A stretch of 64,000 nt of DNA from Spirosoma aerolatum (GCF_002056795.1 NZ_CP020104.1:6829501-6893500); one strand, 5' to 3'. Counted from the stretch's first letter, positions 26,127 through 35,798 are shown. Numbers and translations: made by a program. The notes: generated by a model not told the origin, from the sequence alone.

Positions 26127-27512
26127 ATGACTTTAGATCAATTCAAATACATTTATTTTCTCGGTATTGGTGGGATCGGTATGAGCGCACTGGCGCGTTG
26201 GTTTCGTATTAACGGCTATACAGTAGCCGGTTATGACCGAACTCCAACAGCACTGACCGACGCCCTACAGGCAGAGGGTATTGCAATTCATTTTACGGAA
26301 GATGTAGCGCAAATACCCGCTGCGTTTCTGGAGAATCCAACCCAGACTCTCGTCATTTTTACACCGGCTATTCCCAGTACTCATCTGGAGTACATCTATC
26401 TGACGGAAAAGCGATTCATCTTACAGAAACGCTCGCAGGTGCTTGGTCTGCTGGCGGGCCAAATGACTACGATCGGTGTAGCGGGTACGCATGGAAAAAC
26501 GACAACCTCCTCGATGGTTACGCATATCTTACGCGATGCGGGCGTGAACTGTGCGGCTTTTCTGGGCGGCATTACCGCTAACTACGGCACCAACTTCCTG
26601 CTCAACGAACCCGCCGACGACCTGCGTTCGGTTATTTGTGTGGTTGAAGCGGACGAATTCGACCGATCGTTTTTAACTTTATTTCCAACGTATGCGATCG
26701 TCACCTCCACAGATGCCGACCATCTGGACATCTATGGGGCGCATGAAGCGGTGCTTGCATCGTTTGGGATGTACGTTAGCCAGATTGAAGCCGATGGTGT
26801 TTTGTTTATGAAAACCGGTTTGTCATTGGCCAATAAAACAAAAGCAGCCGTTCGAGAGTACTCTTTACAAACGGGAGATTATTACAGCCAGAATCTGCGG
26901 ATCGAGCAAGGCTCGTTTATTTTCGATCTTGTCTATCCAAATGGAGTTATTTCTGATATTCAGCTACTAGTTCCTGGATTTCATAACGTGGAAAATGCAG
27001 TGGCGGCTGGCGCGGTTGCCCTGGAAGTTGGCGTATCTCCCGATGCCATCCGTTCTGCTCTGGCTACGTACAAGGGAGTTCGTAGGCGGTTTGAATACAT
27101 CCTCAAAACAGATACAGCTATTCTGATTGACGACTACGCCCATCACCCTGCCGAGGTAAACGCATTTCTGTCGTCGGTAAAGGCCCTGTATCCCGACCGC
27201 GAAGTGACGGTAGCGTTTCAGCCGCACCTGTTTAGCCGCACCCGCGACTTTGCCGATGGCTTCGCCGAAAGTTTGTCACTAGCCGATAACGTTATTCTGC
27301 TTGACATCTACCCAGCCCGTGAATTACCCATAGAAGGCGTAACCTCTGATTTGATTTTTCAGAACGTACACTCGAAAAGCAAACAGAAATGCACCAAAGA
27401 CGAATTGATTGACGTTGTGCGAAAAATGAAACCTTCCTTACTTGTAACCGTAGGGGCTGGTGACATAGATCAACTGCTTCCGGCATTAAAATCGACACTA
27501 AGCAACCAATAG
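26127..27512 (+). CDS. murC: UDP-MurNAc:L-alanine ligase MurC
   Basis: A 461-residue Mur ligase that adds the first residue, L-alanine, to UDP-MurNAc. Marks are the N-terminal FLGIGGIGMSALARW, the ATP-loop GTHGKTTTSSM (about 119-129), VVEADEFDRSFL and the DDYAHHPAEV segment in the C-terminal domain. Length is as expected. It starts 43 bases after murG and ends 38 bases before ftsQ. Confidence 0.96.
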   Translation: MTLDQFKYIYFLGIGGIGMSALARWFRINGYTVAGYDRTPTALTDALQAEGIAIHFTEDVAQIPAAFLENPTQTLVIFTPAIPSTHLEYIYLTEKRFILQKRSQVLGLLAGQMTTIGVAGTHGKTTTSSMVTHILRDAGVNCAAFLGGITANYGTNFLLNEPADDLRSVICVVEADEFDRSFLTLFPTYAIVTSTDADHLDIYGAHEAVLASFGMYVSQIEADGVLFMKTGLSLANKTKAAVREYSLQTGDYYSQNLRIEQGSFIFDLVYPNGVISDIQLLVPGFHNVENAVAAGAVALEVGVSPDAIRSALATYKGVRRRFEYILKTDTAILIDDYAHHPAEVNAFLSSVKALYPDREVTVAFQPHLFSRTRDFADGFAESLSLADNVILLDIYPARELPIEGVTSDLIFQNVHSKSKQKCTKDELIDVVRKMKPSLLVTVGAGDIDQLLPALKSTLSNQ

Positions 27513-27549
27513 ATAAAAATATTGGAGAAACAATTGAGCTTATTTACAG

Positions 27550-28323
27550 ATGTTTTCTACCTTTAAATCATCCAAAAAGTGGTTGTTGGCCTTTGGAGGA
27601 CTGCTTAGTCTGTTTGGACTCATTGCATTCACCGAAATTCAGCATGGGCAGAAACATGTTCGGAACGTTATCGTTCAGATTGACCAGATCGATAACCACC
27701 GGTTTCTGACCAGACGTGATGTGATGGGCTACCTGACAAACGGGGGTGCTGATCCAATTACGGGCAAGAATTATGCCGATGTCAATTTGCAGCAATTGGA
27801 AAAGCGGCTAAAACAACATGGATTGGTGAAGAACTGTCAGATTTCTCGTGACTTGTACGGCGATTTACTGGTTGTGATCGAACAACCCAGGCCCCTAGCC
27901 CGATTAGTGGTGAATGGCGATGGTGTCCAGCCTGTTTCTGGCCAGTATATTAGTGAGGAAGGGCGTTTTTTCCCGATTTCTATGAACTACTCAGCCCGAG
28001 TTCCGGTTCTTACCGGCAATTACTTTGCCCAAAACCGTTCTCTGGCGAGTGAACGAAATAGACCGTTGCTGGAGCTGTTGAAACGAATCCATGATGATCC
28101 ATTTTGGCAGGCACAGATTGCAGAGCTATCCGTTGATCCACAAGGCAACATCACAATGTGGCCGCAAATGGGTAACCACAAAATAGAATTTGGGCCGCCT
28201 ACCGAATTAGATGCTAAATTTAGAAAATTAAAAATAGTATATACCGACGTTTTACCCGCTAAAGGTTGGGATCGCTACAGCCGGATAAACGTTGAGTACC
28301 GAAATCAAATTGTTTGCGAATGA
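27550..28323 (+). CDS. ftsQ: FtsQ-like cell division protein
   Basis: A 257-residue bitopic membrane protein: short cytoplasmic N-terminus, one membrane span (about 13-27, LLAFGGLLSLFGLIAF), then a periplasmic POTRA/FtsQ-type domain. The start of that domain includes RFLTRRDVMGYL and a later LEKRLKQHGLVKNCQISR block, as in FtsQ/DivIB. FtsQ links early and late division proteins. The sequence is divergent, so position between murC and ftsA matters for the call. Its stop overlaps the ftsA start (ATGA). Confidence 0.87.
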   Translation: MFSTFKSSKKWLLAFGGLLSLFGLIAFTEIQHGQKHVRNVIVQIDQIDNHRFLTRRDVMGYLTNGGADPITGKNYADVNLQQLEKRLKQHGLVKNCQISRDLYGDLLVVIEQPRPLARLVVNGDGVQPVSGQYISEEGRFFPISMNYSARVPVLTGNYFAQNRSLASERNRPLLELLKRIHDDPFWQAQIAELSVDPQGNITMWPQMGNHKIEFGPPTELDAKFRKLKIVYTDVLPAKGWDRYSRINVEYRNQIVCE

Positions 28324-29777
28324 CTAAGACGGGCATGGACGAGAAAATTGTAGTAGGTCTGGACATCGGCAGCACCAAAGTATGCGCCGTGGCTGGGCGG
28401 TTGATACGGAATAATAAAGAACAGGAAACGCTCGAAGTGCTGGGCGTAGGCGAAACAAATCTGACTGATGGTGTAGCCAAAGGGTCGGTTGTTAATGTCA
28501 ATAATACGGTCAATGCTATTCGGAGAGCCATTCATGAGGCTTCTAATCAATCGAATCTCGACATTCATTTAGTCAACGTTAGCTTTAGTGGGTCTCATGT
28601 TACTTCGGTAAAATCAAGTGGTAGTATTACCCGATCGTCTTCGGGCGATGAAGTACAGGTTGAAGACATCGATCATCTGCTGAACGATATGTACCGCACG
28701 TCCATTCCGGCCGACAAGGAAATTATCCATGTGCTGCCGATGGATTTTGTGGTCGATACCGAAACGAATATCAACCAGCCCGTTGGCCGGAATGGCGTAA
28801 AGCTTGGTGCTGATTTTCAACTTATTACGGCCCAGGCCAATGCAGCCCGCAACATTCGCAAATGCATTACCCGCAATAACCTGGCGCAGGATACCATGAT
28901 GCTTTCGGCACTGGCATCGGGCTTGGCTGTACTTACCGACGAAGAGAAATATGCCGGTGTTGCCCTGGTTGATATTGGCGGTGGAACCACCGAAATGGCA
29001 ATCTACTACCGAAACGTGCTACGTCATGTGGCTGTCTTTCCGTGGGCTGGCAACAGTCTGACGTCGGATATTCAGGCAGGCTGTAAAATTCTGCCTAATC
29101 AGGCCGAATTATTGAAAAAGAAATTTGGGAATGCAAACCCTGGCGAGTACAACCTGAATGAGGTTGTAGCCGTACCTGGCTTAAGTAATCGCAAACCGAA
29201 AGATGTACTACTGAAAAATGTTGCCGTCATCATTGAGGATCGGCTACGCGAAATAGCCGCCCTGGTACAGGCCGAAATTATTCGTTCAGGCTATGATGGC
29301 AAACTCCTGGGAGGTATCGTATTAACTGGTGGGTCTGCATTGATTCCAGGTGTAGAGCAAATTTTTGGACGGGTAACGGGCATTGAAGAAGTACGCGTAG
29401 GGTATCCCGAACATCTTGAACCGAACGGAAGGGCCGATCTGGTAGGCGATCCAGCACATGCCACTGCTGTAGGGCTGGTTTGGGCTGGTTATAAAACTAT
29501 CGATAACCGCATCTCCTTCATCACTGACCCTAATCGGCTGTTTAAAGAGGACGAGAATCAGCCGATTCACACCCATAACGGAACAACAGGTGGGCATGGA
29601 AGTACTAACGGGCATACGACAACAGGCGGTTACGGTACGTCGCATGGTGGACGAGTTACCCAGAAAGTACCCGATAAAACACCTGACCCCGAACCGTCTA
29701 AAGACGAAGGGGGTTTGATTGGCTGGTTACGAAAACTAACCCGCCCAATCAGAGGCAACGAAACCGATCCTTATTAA
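28320..29777 (+). CDS. ftsA: Cell division protein FtsA
   Basis: About 485 residues of the actin-like ATPase fold that tethers FtsZ to the membrane. The phosphate-binding motif GLDIGSTKVCAV is near the N-terminus, DIGGGTTEMAIY in the middle and GGIVLTGGSALIPG towards the end. The C-terminus ends in an amphipathic helix (LIGWLRKLTRPIRG) typical of the membrane-targeting sequence. Before it lies an unusual His/Gly/Thr-rich linker (about 416-445). I chose the ATG at 28320, which overlaps the ftsQ stop; an ATG at 28335 is also possible. ftsZ follows after 78 bases. Confidence 0.95.
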   Translation: MTKTGMDEKIVVGLDIGSTKVCAVAGRLIRNNKEQETLEVLGVGETNLTDGVAKGSVVNVNNTVNAIRRAIHEASNQSNLDIHLVNVSFSGSHVTSVKSSGSITRSSSGDEVQVEDIDHLLNDMYRTSIPADKEIIHVLPMDFVVDTETNINQPVGRNGVKLGADFQLITAQANAARNIRKCITRNNLAQDTMMLSALASGLAVLTDEEKYAGVALVDIGGGTTEMAIYYRNVLRHVAVFPWAGNSLTSDIQAGCKILPNQAELLKKKFGNANPGEYNLNEVVAVPGLSNRKPKDVLLKNVAVIIEDRLREIAALVQAEIIRSGYDGKLLGGIVLTGGSALIPGVEQIFGRVTGIEEVRVGYPEHLEPNGRADLVGDPAHATAVGLVWAGYKTIDNRISFITDPNRLFKEDENQPIHTHNGTTGGHGSTNGHTTTGGYGTSHGGRVTQKVPDKTPDPEPSKDEGGLIGWLRKLTRPIRGNETDPY

Positions 29778-29855
29778 GTCTGCATCCATTGGTTGCCAGT
29801 AACGGAATCGGCGATATGAAGTGTAAAGAAATGAATAGATACTCCAACCCACACG

Positions 29856-31352
29856 ATGAATACTCAAGGCTATAGATTCGAAATGCCAGACGACAACCCG
29901 GTTATTATCAAGGTTGTTGGGGTGGGCGGCATGGGCGGAAATGCCGTCAAGCACATGGATAAAATGAAAATGCAGGATGTCAGTTTTGCTGTTTGCAATA
30001 CAGACCGCCAGGCACTCATGAGTAATCCTGTGAAAACGAAGCTGCAATTGGGCGACGGACTGGGTGCGGGTACGGAATCGAAAGCGGGTGAAGATGCCGC
30101 CCGTGCCAGTATCGAAGAAATTGAGAATTTGCTGGCACCACCGACCAAAATGGTATTCATTACCGCTGGTATGGGCGGTGGTACAGGCACAGGTGCAGCT
30201 CCAGTAGTTGCGGAAGTAGCCCGAAAAATGGGCTTACTGACTGTAGCTGTCGTTACGGCTCCTTACTGGTACGAAGGTACCGATAAAAAAGAGCAGGCAC
30301 GCGTCGGTATTGAACGGCTAAAAGATAGCTGTGATACCGTACTTGTTGTTTTGAATGACAAGTTGGCTGAGCTGTATAGCGAACTTACCTGGACCGAAGC
30401 CTATGCCCATGCCGATGATGTGCTCGCGAATGCGGTAAAAAGCATCGCCGAAATTATCACGACTCAGGGTGATATTAATGCTGACTTTGCCGACGTAAAG
30501 AAAGTGTTGGAGGGAGCCGGTCAGTCGGTAATGGGTTCAGCCGAAGCCGCTGGCGAAGATCGAGCCATCCGCGCTATTGAAGCGGCCTTGAACTCTCCGC
30601 TTCTGAATGACCATGATATTCGCGGTGCCAAACGAATTCTGCTAACCATTTCGTCGAGTAAGGATCATGCCATGAAACTGAAAGAGCAAATGGCCATTTC
30701 CGAACACGTTGCCCGGAAAATCCAAAGCGAAGCCAAGATGTTTAAGTTTGGGGCTATTACCGACGAAAATCTTGGCGAAAAGCTACGGGTAACAATCATT
30801 GCAGCTGGCTTCGACGGAACAGGTGATTTACTAGATAAACTTGGCAACCCGGCAGGCGTAGTTTCAGCCGATGCGGCTGAACAGGACAAAAAGCTTGATA
30901 CAACCAGTTCCGATGATACCAGTAAAAATCCAGAAGCGCTTGTAGGCGATCAGCCAGATGGAATTGGACATCAGGATGCTACTGAAAAAGAAGAGCTGGT
31001 ACTGGCAGGCAGCGATGATGACGATACTGATCCTGTCCCTACAGGGAATTCGAAATCCGATGAGATTCATACGCCAACGGTCGGTTATAACGGAGGTACC
31101 ACCATTGTTCGCCCAGACCCGCCTGTGTTTGTCGATCCTTTCAAAGACGATTCGGACGTTGACATTCTGGAACTGGATGAAGAACGGCCCGACGATACCG
31201 ATTTAATCAAACGAATGGTAGAGGCTTTTGTGAAAGGACAGTACTTAGCTAGCGACCTGGACCGGCCAGCGTTCGAGCGGAATAAAACGGTTCTTTACTC
31301 GATCCCTTTACTGGCTGAACAGGATTTCGTTCGCTCAAAACTAAACGACTAG
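29856..31352 (+). CDS. ftsZ: Cell division protein FtsZ
   Basis: A 498-residue tubulin-like GTPase that forms the division ring. The GTP-binding loop GGGTGTG lies at 107-113, the N-terminal GVGGMGGNAV at 22-31 and the T7-loop region (NADFADVKK) near 208-216. After the globular domain (to about 325) comes a long acidic, low-complexity linker of about 140 residues and a conserved C-terminal peptide (DLDRPAFERN). FtsZ proteins of Bacteroidota often have such long linkers. A hairpin terminator follows the stop at 31379. Confidence 0.97.
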   Translation: MNTQGYRFEMPDDNPVIIKVVGVGGMGGNAVKHMDKMKMQDVSFAVCNTDRQALMSNPVKTKLQLGDGLGAGTESKAGEDAARASIEEIENLLAPPTKMVFITAGMGGGTGTGAAPVVAEVARKMGLLTVAVVTAPYWYEGTDKKEQARVGIERLKDSCDTVLVVLNDKLAELYSELTWTEAYAHADDVLANAVKSIAEIITTQGDINADFADVKKVLEGAGQSVMGSAEAAGEDRAIRAIEAALNSPLLNDHDIRGAKRILLTISSSKDHAMKLKEQMAISEHVARKIQSEAKMFKFGAITDENLGEKLRVTIIAAGFDGTGDLLDKLGNPAGVVSADAAEQDKKLDTTSSDDTSKNPEALVGDQPDGIGHQDATEKEELVLAGSDDDDTDPVPTGNSKSDEIHTPTVGYNGGTTIVRPDPPVFVDPFKDDSDVDILELDEERPDDTDLIKRMVEAFVKGQYLASDLDRPAFERNKTVLYSIPLLAEQDFVRSKLND

Positions 31353-31378
31353 CTACAATAAACACGTTCTTTTTGCAG

Positions 31379-31407
31379 CAGAGGCTCACATGGGCCTCTG
31401 TTTTTTT
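31379..31407 (+). terminator. Terminator of ftsZ, inside the leader of the next gene
   Basis: A 7-bp stem (CAGAGGC / GCCTCTG) with an 8-base loop is followed by seven T. It lies 26 bases after the ftsZ stop and ends seven bases before the next ATG. A TTTTTGCA sequence directly precedes the stem. Confidence 0.75.
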
Positions 31408-31414
31408 ATCGTCT

Positions 31415-32119
31415 ATGGAAATTACCTACACCACCGTAAAAAATGAACTACTGGCGCTGGCCCAGCCCGAACGGGCTATTCTGGTAGCTCGATTCTTTAA
31501 AACGGCTCCAGGGCAATATGGTGAAGGCGATCAGTTCCTAGGCTTATCGATGCCGAAACAACATGAAATCGCGAAACGATTCAAAGCGCTTACCCTATCA
31601 GAAACAGAACGTTTGATCCGCGACCCGTACCACGAATGCCGCATGGTGGGCTTATTGATTTGGGTAGAACAAGTCAAAAAAGCGGGGCCTGTTCAACGGA
31701 CGGAGATTATAGAACGCTATCTGGCCAACCGGAAATACATCAACAACTGGGACCTGGTCGACGTTACTTGTCCGCATATTGTTGGCCAGCCGCTTTTACA
31801 GGATGATCGGTCGATTTTGTACGATCTGGCTCATGAAGATCATCTTTGGAGCCAGCGTATCGCTATCGTATCCACTCTGGCTCTGATTCGAAAAGGGCAG
31901 TTTAGTGATACCTTCGCTATTGCCGAAATCCTTTTATCGCACAAACACGATCTGATTCATAAAGCCATAGGCTGGATGCTACGGGAGGTGGGTAAGCGCA
32001 ATATTGATGCATTGGAAGAGTTTCTCCATGATCATGTGCGCGAAATGCCACGTACCACCCTCCGCTATGCGATCGAACGCTTCGACCCCACCCGGCGCAA
32101 GTATTATCTGGCTTTGTAA
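31415..32119 (+). CDS. DNA alkylation repair protein (AlkD-like HEAT-repeat)
   Basis: About 234 residues, all-helical, of the AlkD-like family, which removes bulky or positively charged alkylated bases. Family-like segments are FLGLSMPKQHEIAKRF at the start, LIRDPYHECRMVGLLIWV and the helix containing NNWDLVDVTCPHIVG, followed by LWSQRIAIVSTLALIRKGQF. The frame extends upstream to a TTG at 31373, but this would translate the ftsZ terminator; the ATG at 31415 gives the normal N-terminus. It converges on ffh. Family assignment is secure; substrate is not. Confidence 0.87.
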   Translation: MEITYTTVKNELLALAQPERAILVARFFKTAPGQYGEGDQFLGLSMPKQHEIAKRFKALTLSETERLIRDPYHECRMVGLLIWVEQVKKAGPVQRTEIIERYLANRKYINNWDLVDVTCPHIVGQPLLQDDRSILYDLAHEDHLWSQRIAIVSTLALIRKGQFSDTFAIAEILLSHKHDLIHKAIGWMLREVGKRNIDALEEFLHDHVREMPRTTLRYAIERFDPTRRKYYLAL

Positions 32120-32185
32120 ACCAGAAGTCGGTGGCCAATAACTCCTCCCGGATTATCAACCTCCGACTTTATGCCGCGCATGAGA

Positions 32186-33505
32186 CTATCGCATCATCTT
32201 GTTCAGTTTACCCGATGCCTGCATAGTATTCATTTTCTTCATCATCTTCCGCATTTCGTCAAACTGCTTCAGCAGATTATTAACTTGCTGAATACTGGTG
32301 CCACTACCAGCCGCAATGCGTTTCTTCCGGCTACCGTCGATCATATCGGGACGCTGCCGCTCAATAGGCGTCATGGAGCTGATAATAGCCTCAATCGGTT
32401 TGAACGAATCGTTATCAATATCAAGGTCTTTAATCATCTTGCCCATACCCGGAATCATACCGAGCAGGTCTTTCACGTTACCCATCTTTTTGATCTGCTG
32501 CAACTGCGACAGGAAATCGTCGAAGTCGAACTGATTCTTCCGCATCTTGGCATTGATGCGACGGGCCTCTTCTTCATCAAACGCTTGCTGTGCACGTTCT
32601 ACCAGCGAAATAACGTCGCCCATACCCAGAATCCGGCTGGCCATCCGATCAGGGTAGAACACGTCGAGGGCTTCCATTTTTTCGCCCGTACTGATAAACT
32701 TGATCGGCTTGTTAACAACCGTTTTGATCGAAAGAGCCGCTCCTCCGCGGGCATCGCCATCGAGTTTGGTCAACACAACGCCATCAAAATCGAGCCGCTC
32801 ATTGAAGGTCTTGGCCGTATTAACGGCATCCTGCCCCGTCATGGAGTCGACGACAAACAGCGTTTCGGTTGGTGCAATCGCTTTCTTAACGGCTTCGATC
32901 TCCTGCATCATAGCCTCGTCAACAGCCAGACGGCCTGCCGTATCGACAATTACAATGCGCTTACCCGATTTTCGAGCCAGCTCAATCGCATTTTTAGCAA
33001 TTGCCACCGCGTTTTTATTCTCTGGCTCCGCGTATACATCCACACCAACCTGTTCGCCCAGCACTTTTAGCTGATCGATAGCCGCCGGGCGATAAATATC
33101 AGCCGCCACCAGCAGTACATTACGGCCCTGTTTTTTCAGGTACGAAGCCAGCTTCCCCGAAAAAGTTGTCTTACCTGACCCTTGTAAACCAGCTATCAGG
33201 ATCACTGCCGGATCACCCTTGATGTTGATACCCTGTGCTTCGCCCCCCATCAACTCGGTCAGTTCTTCCTGAACAATTTTAACGAAGAGTTGGCCTGGCT
33301 CAACCGAGATCAACACTTTCCGATCAAGTGCTTTATCACGAATTCGATCGGTAATGTCTTTAGCCACTTTATAGTTTACATCGGCATCCGTAAGTGCCCG
33401 ACGAACTTCTTTTATGGTAGCCGCTACGTTGATTTCGGTAATGCGGCCCTGGCCCTTAAGGGTCTTGATTGCTTTATTTAGCTTATCCTGAAGATTCTCA
33501 AACAT
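32186..33505 (-). CDS. ffh: Signal recognition particle protein Ffh (SRP54)
   Basis: About 439 residues, the GTPase that binds 4.5S RNA and signal sequences of nascent membrane proteins. An N domain (about 1-85) precedes the G domain with the P-loop GLQGSGKT (106-113), DTAGR and TKLDGDARGGAAL. The C-terminal M domain is methionine-rich and ends in a run of Met and Lys. The frame extends to a GTG at 33520; the ATG at 33505 gives the normal MFENL start. A -7 box lies at 33624, about 115 bases upstream of the start. Confidence 0.97.
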   Translation of the reverse strand: MFENLQDKLNKAIKTLKGQGRITEINVAATIKEVRRALTDADVNYKVAKDITDRIRDKALDRKVLISVEPGQLFVKIVQEELTELMGGEAQGINIKGDPAVILIAGLQGSGKTTFSGKLASYLKKQGRNVLLVAADIYRPAAIDQLKVLGEQVGVDVYAEPENKNAVAIAKNAIELARKSGKRIVIVDTAGRLAVDEAMMQEIEAVKKAIAPTETLFVVDSMTGQDAVNTAKTFNERLDFDGVVLTKLDGDARGGAALSIKTVVNKPIKFISTGEKMEALDVFYPDRMASRILGMGDVISLVERAQQAFDEEEARRINAKMRKNQFDFDDFLSQLQQIKKMGNVKDLLGMIPGMGKMIKDLDIDNDSFKPIEAIISSMTPIERQRPDMIDGSRKKRIAAGSGTSIQQVNNLLKQFDEMRKMMKKMNTMQASGKLNKMMR

Positions 33506-33842
33506 GCTCCTAAATCTCACTCCGGTCTGTACCGGCTTGTTTTAAAATGGTGTAAAATATGCCTTTCGCCATATTTCGATTCCCATGCAAGACTTGTTTG
33601 ATGGGAATACCGATTATCTGCTACAAAGATAACAGTTTCCGACAGGCAATGATTACCAAACTGTTATTGGTGATGCGTATCTTGGGCTCCAATGCCTGTC
33701 AAGTCCGTTTTCAGCCTGCTTTGTAGCACAATATTTTTTTGGCATTATAGTTGATAAGGGAGTAACAGACCCTTTTCCCAACCCATGTAATTCGATTCTA
33801 TGAGGTAACTCTACTCGTTTTAACCCCTTTAACCAGTACCTC
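33506..33842. other. Intergenic region between ffh and a small secreted-protein gene
   Basis: These 337 bases separate divergent genes. They hold the ffh -7 box and, within the expected ffh leader, a small hairpin (ATTCCCAT / ATGGGAAT arms at 33579-33586 and 33601-33608). No ORF of weight was found. Confidence 0.5.
33624..33631 (-). promoter_or_regulatory. Putative -7 box for ffh
   Basis: The minus strand reads TATCTTTG, an exact TAnnTTTG match. A possible -33 TTG lies only 15 bases upstream, shorter than usual. The predicted leader is about 110 bases and contains the hairpin at 33579-33608. Confidence 0.45.
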
Positions 33843-34142
33843 ATGAAATCTTCGATGCCTTACGCAGCCCGCTGCCTGGCGGTTGCCTGCCTGTTAGCCT
33901 GCCCATTTGTATCATCAGTTGCAGTGGCTATGCCACAATGCACGACATCAGTACTGTTGGATAAACCGGCCGACACTGCTTCTTCGGTAACCCGCACATC
34001 CGCTTCAAAACCCGAATCGCCTGCTTCAATAGCTACGTCTAAAGACCAGAAAGGTCATGATAAACAAACCATTAGTCGATGTTGGAAACGGATTATGGGT
34101 ATGGCACGCGAAGTAAGTCATGCGCATCGGAATAACAAATAA
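33843..34142 (+). CDS. Small secreted protein of unknown function
   Basis: A 99-residue protein with an N-terminal signal peptide (hydrophobic core CLAVACLLACPFVSSVAVA, cut near residue 30) and a mature part rich in Ser, Thr, Ala and Lys. The end is basic (CWKRIMGMAREVSHAHRNNK, including one Cys). I recognise no family. Its stop codon touches the stop of the convergent glpD gene with no base between them, so the two transcripts must overlap unless they end inside each other's coding sequence. The signal peptide and codon use support it as a real gene, but the evidence is moderate. Confidence 0.6.
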   Translation: MKSSMPYAARCLAVACLLACPFVSSVAVAMPQCTTSVLLDKPADTASSVTRTSASKPESPASIATSKDQKGHDKQTISRCWKRIMGMAREVSHAHRNNK

Positions 34143-35798
34143 CTAAGCCGATACCATTTCTGAAGGCTCAGTCGACAATCCGGCTTCCTGAATAAAGGTT
34201 TTCAAGAGCTGTTGATAAGCCTGAATTTGGTCTGTACAATACGATGCACTCCATCCTAATTCGTCGGCCATTATACGCGCCACGATTGGAGCGAGTTGGA
34301 TAGTTAACTGCCAGTCAGAAAGCTCAACGCGCCATCGACGGGCCAGTACATCACGAAGCGTCATAGCCATTTCTTCGCGTACCTGATAAACGACTTCGGC
34401 TTGCAGATAGGGCTGGTTTTCTACTAATTTTTGCCCCAGCGCAGGTTGATGCTCGATGATTGTGCCGAGGAGACTTACCCGGCTTCCGTACGTTCGCATC
34501 AGATGCTGACATACGTCGGCTGGAAGGTTAAACGTAGCCTGTAACTGCTGCCAGTCATCGAAACGATAAGACTCGCCACCGACCAGATAAGCGGTTTCAG
34601 TACGACTCGGCACGGACTTGTTCAACAACGCTCCCACCCGGTCAATAGCATCCTGTGCCATCAGGCGGTAGGTTGTCCATTTACCACCGAGCAGGCTGAG
34701 CAAACCCGATGTAGCATCATATTCTACCTCATGGTCGCGCAGCAAGGTCTTCGTATCGGCCCGACTGCTCACAATCAATGGGCGAATGCCACCAAAGCCA
34801 GCCTGTATCTGTGACCGCTCGGGCATTTTGGCCAGATAAGGTCGAACCGTTTCCAGCAGGTAATCCACTTCATCAGGCTCCAGAAGTGGCTCCCGCGATA
34901 AGCTATCGTAATCGTTATCGGTTGTCCCGACAAACACTTTACTGCCAAACGGAATCGCAAAGATCACACGTCCATCGGCCGTTTTAGGAATTAATACGGC
35001 AAAATTGCTGTCCAGCGTTTCACGCGGAAGCACAATATGGACACCCTTGCTGGGCCGGATGCGTTGTTCGAGTTCAGGGTTAGCCAATAACCGAATCGCG
35101 TCGGCAAAAGGCCCTGTACAATTCAGAAACACCGTCGCTTTTACCTCGACCGTTTCGCCGGTAATCTGATCCTTTACCAAGGCCGTTGTGATGCGTCCCG
35201 CCTGCCGACCGAAATCCGTAACGGCGGCATAGTTCACAACCACAGCGCCTGCTTCGTCGGCAGTATGTGCCAACGCCAGCGCATAGCGGGAATCGTTGAA
35301 CTGACCGTCATAATAAAGCACAGCACTATGCATCTTCTGGCTAAGCTTTGGACTTTTTTCCAGTGCCTGTACCCGACTCAGCCACTTGCCTTTCGGAAAT
35401 GCATCGTGGCCCGAAATAAGGTCATAAAGCGTTAGGCCGATGGTCATGTACATCCCTTCGAACCAACTAAAAACGGGCGTAAGAATAGCCAGCGGATGAG
35501 CCAGATGGGGCGCATTACGAATCACTGTCCGACGCTCGGCCAAACCATGACGTACCTGCTTCAACTGAGCCAAATCAAGTTTTTTGATAGCTTGCTCCAG
35601 ATAACGGACACCTCCATGAATCAATTTGGTAGATCGGGAAGAGGTTTCACTGGCAAAATCCCCCCGGTCAACCAGCGCAACGCGGTAGCCTCTCAGCGCA
35701 GCGTCGAACGCAGCACCTGCTCCGCTAGCGCCTGCCCCGATAATACAAATGTCGAATGTTTCCTGCTTCAGCCGCTCCCAGTTTTTTGTCCGCTTCAT
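34143..35798 (-). CDS. glpD: Glycerol-3-phosphate dehydrogenase/oxidase, FAD-dependent
   Basis: A 551-residue flavoprotein that oxidises glycerol-3-phosphate to dihydroxyacetone phosphate and passes electrons to quinone. The FAD-binding motif IIGAGASGAGAAFDA is at about 17-31, followed by DRGDFASETSSRSTKLIHGG, a GlpD signature. The central part has PSKGVHIVLPR and later FVGTTDNDY, then GLLSLLGGKWTTYR, all typical. The C-terminal domain is the helical DAO_C-type region. No glycerol kinase or facilitator gene lies nearby. It ends exactly against the convergent small gene. Confidence 0.94.
   Translation of the reverse strand: MKRTKNWERLKQETFDICIIGAGASGAGAAFDAALRGYRVALVDRGDFASETSSRSTKLIHGGVRYLEQAIKKLDLAQLKQVRHGLAERRTVIRNAPHLAHPLAILTPVFSWFEGMYMTIGLTLYDLISGHDAFPKGKWLSRVQALEKSPKLSQKMHSAVLYYDGQFNDSRYALALAHTADEAGAVVVNYAAVTDFGRQAGRITTALVKDQITGETVEVKATVFLNCTGPFADAIRLLANPELEQRIRPSKGVHIVLPRETLDSNFAVLIPKTADGRVIFAIPFGSKVFVGTTDNDYDSLSREPLLEPDEVDYLLETVRPYLAKMPERSQIQAGFGGIRPLIVSSRADTKTLLRDHEVEYDATSGLLSLLGGKWTTYRLMAQDAIDRVGALLNKSVPSRTETAYLVGGESYRFDDWQQLQATFNLPADVCQHLMRTYGSRVSLLGTIIEHQPALGQKLVENQPYLQAEVVYQVREEMAMTLRDVLARRWRVELSDWQLTIQLAPIVARIMADELGWSASYCTDQIQAYQQLLKTFIQEAGLSTEPSEMVSA

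Noticed and set aside
32171..33070. 299-codon plus-strand ORF across ffh
   Set aside because: It is fully antisense to ffh, has no recognisable motif, and follows from the codon pattern of that gene.
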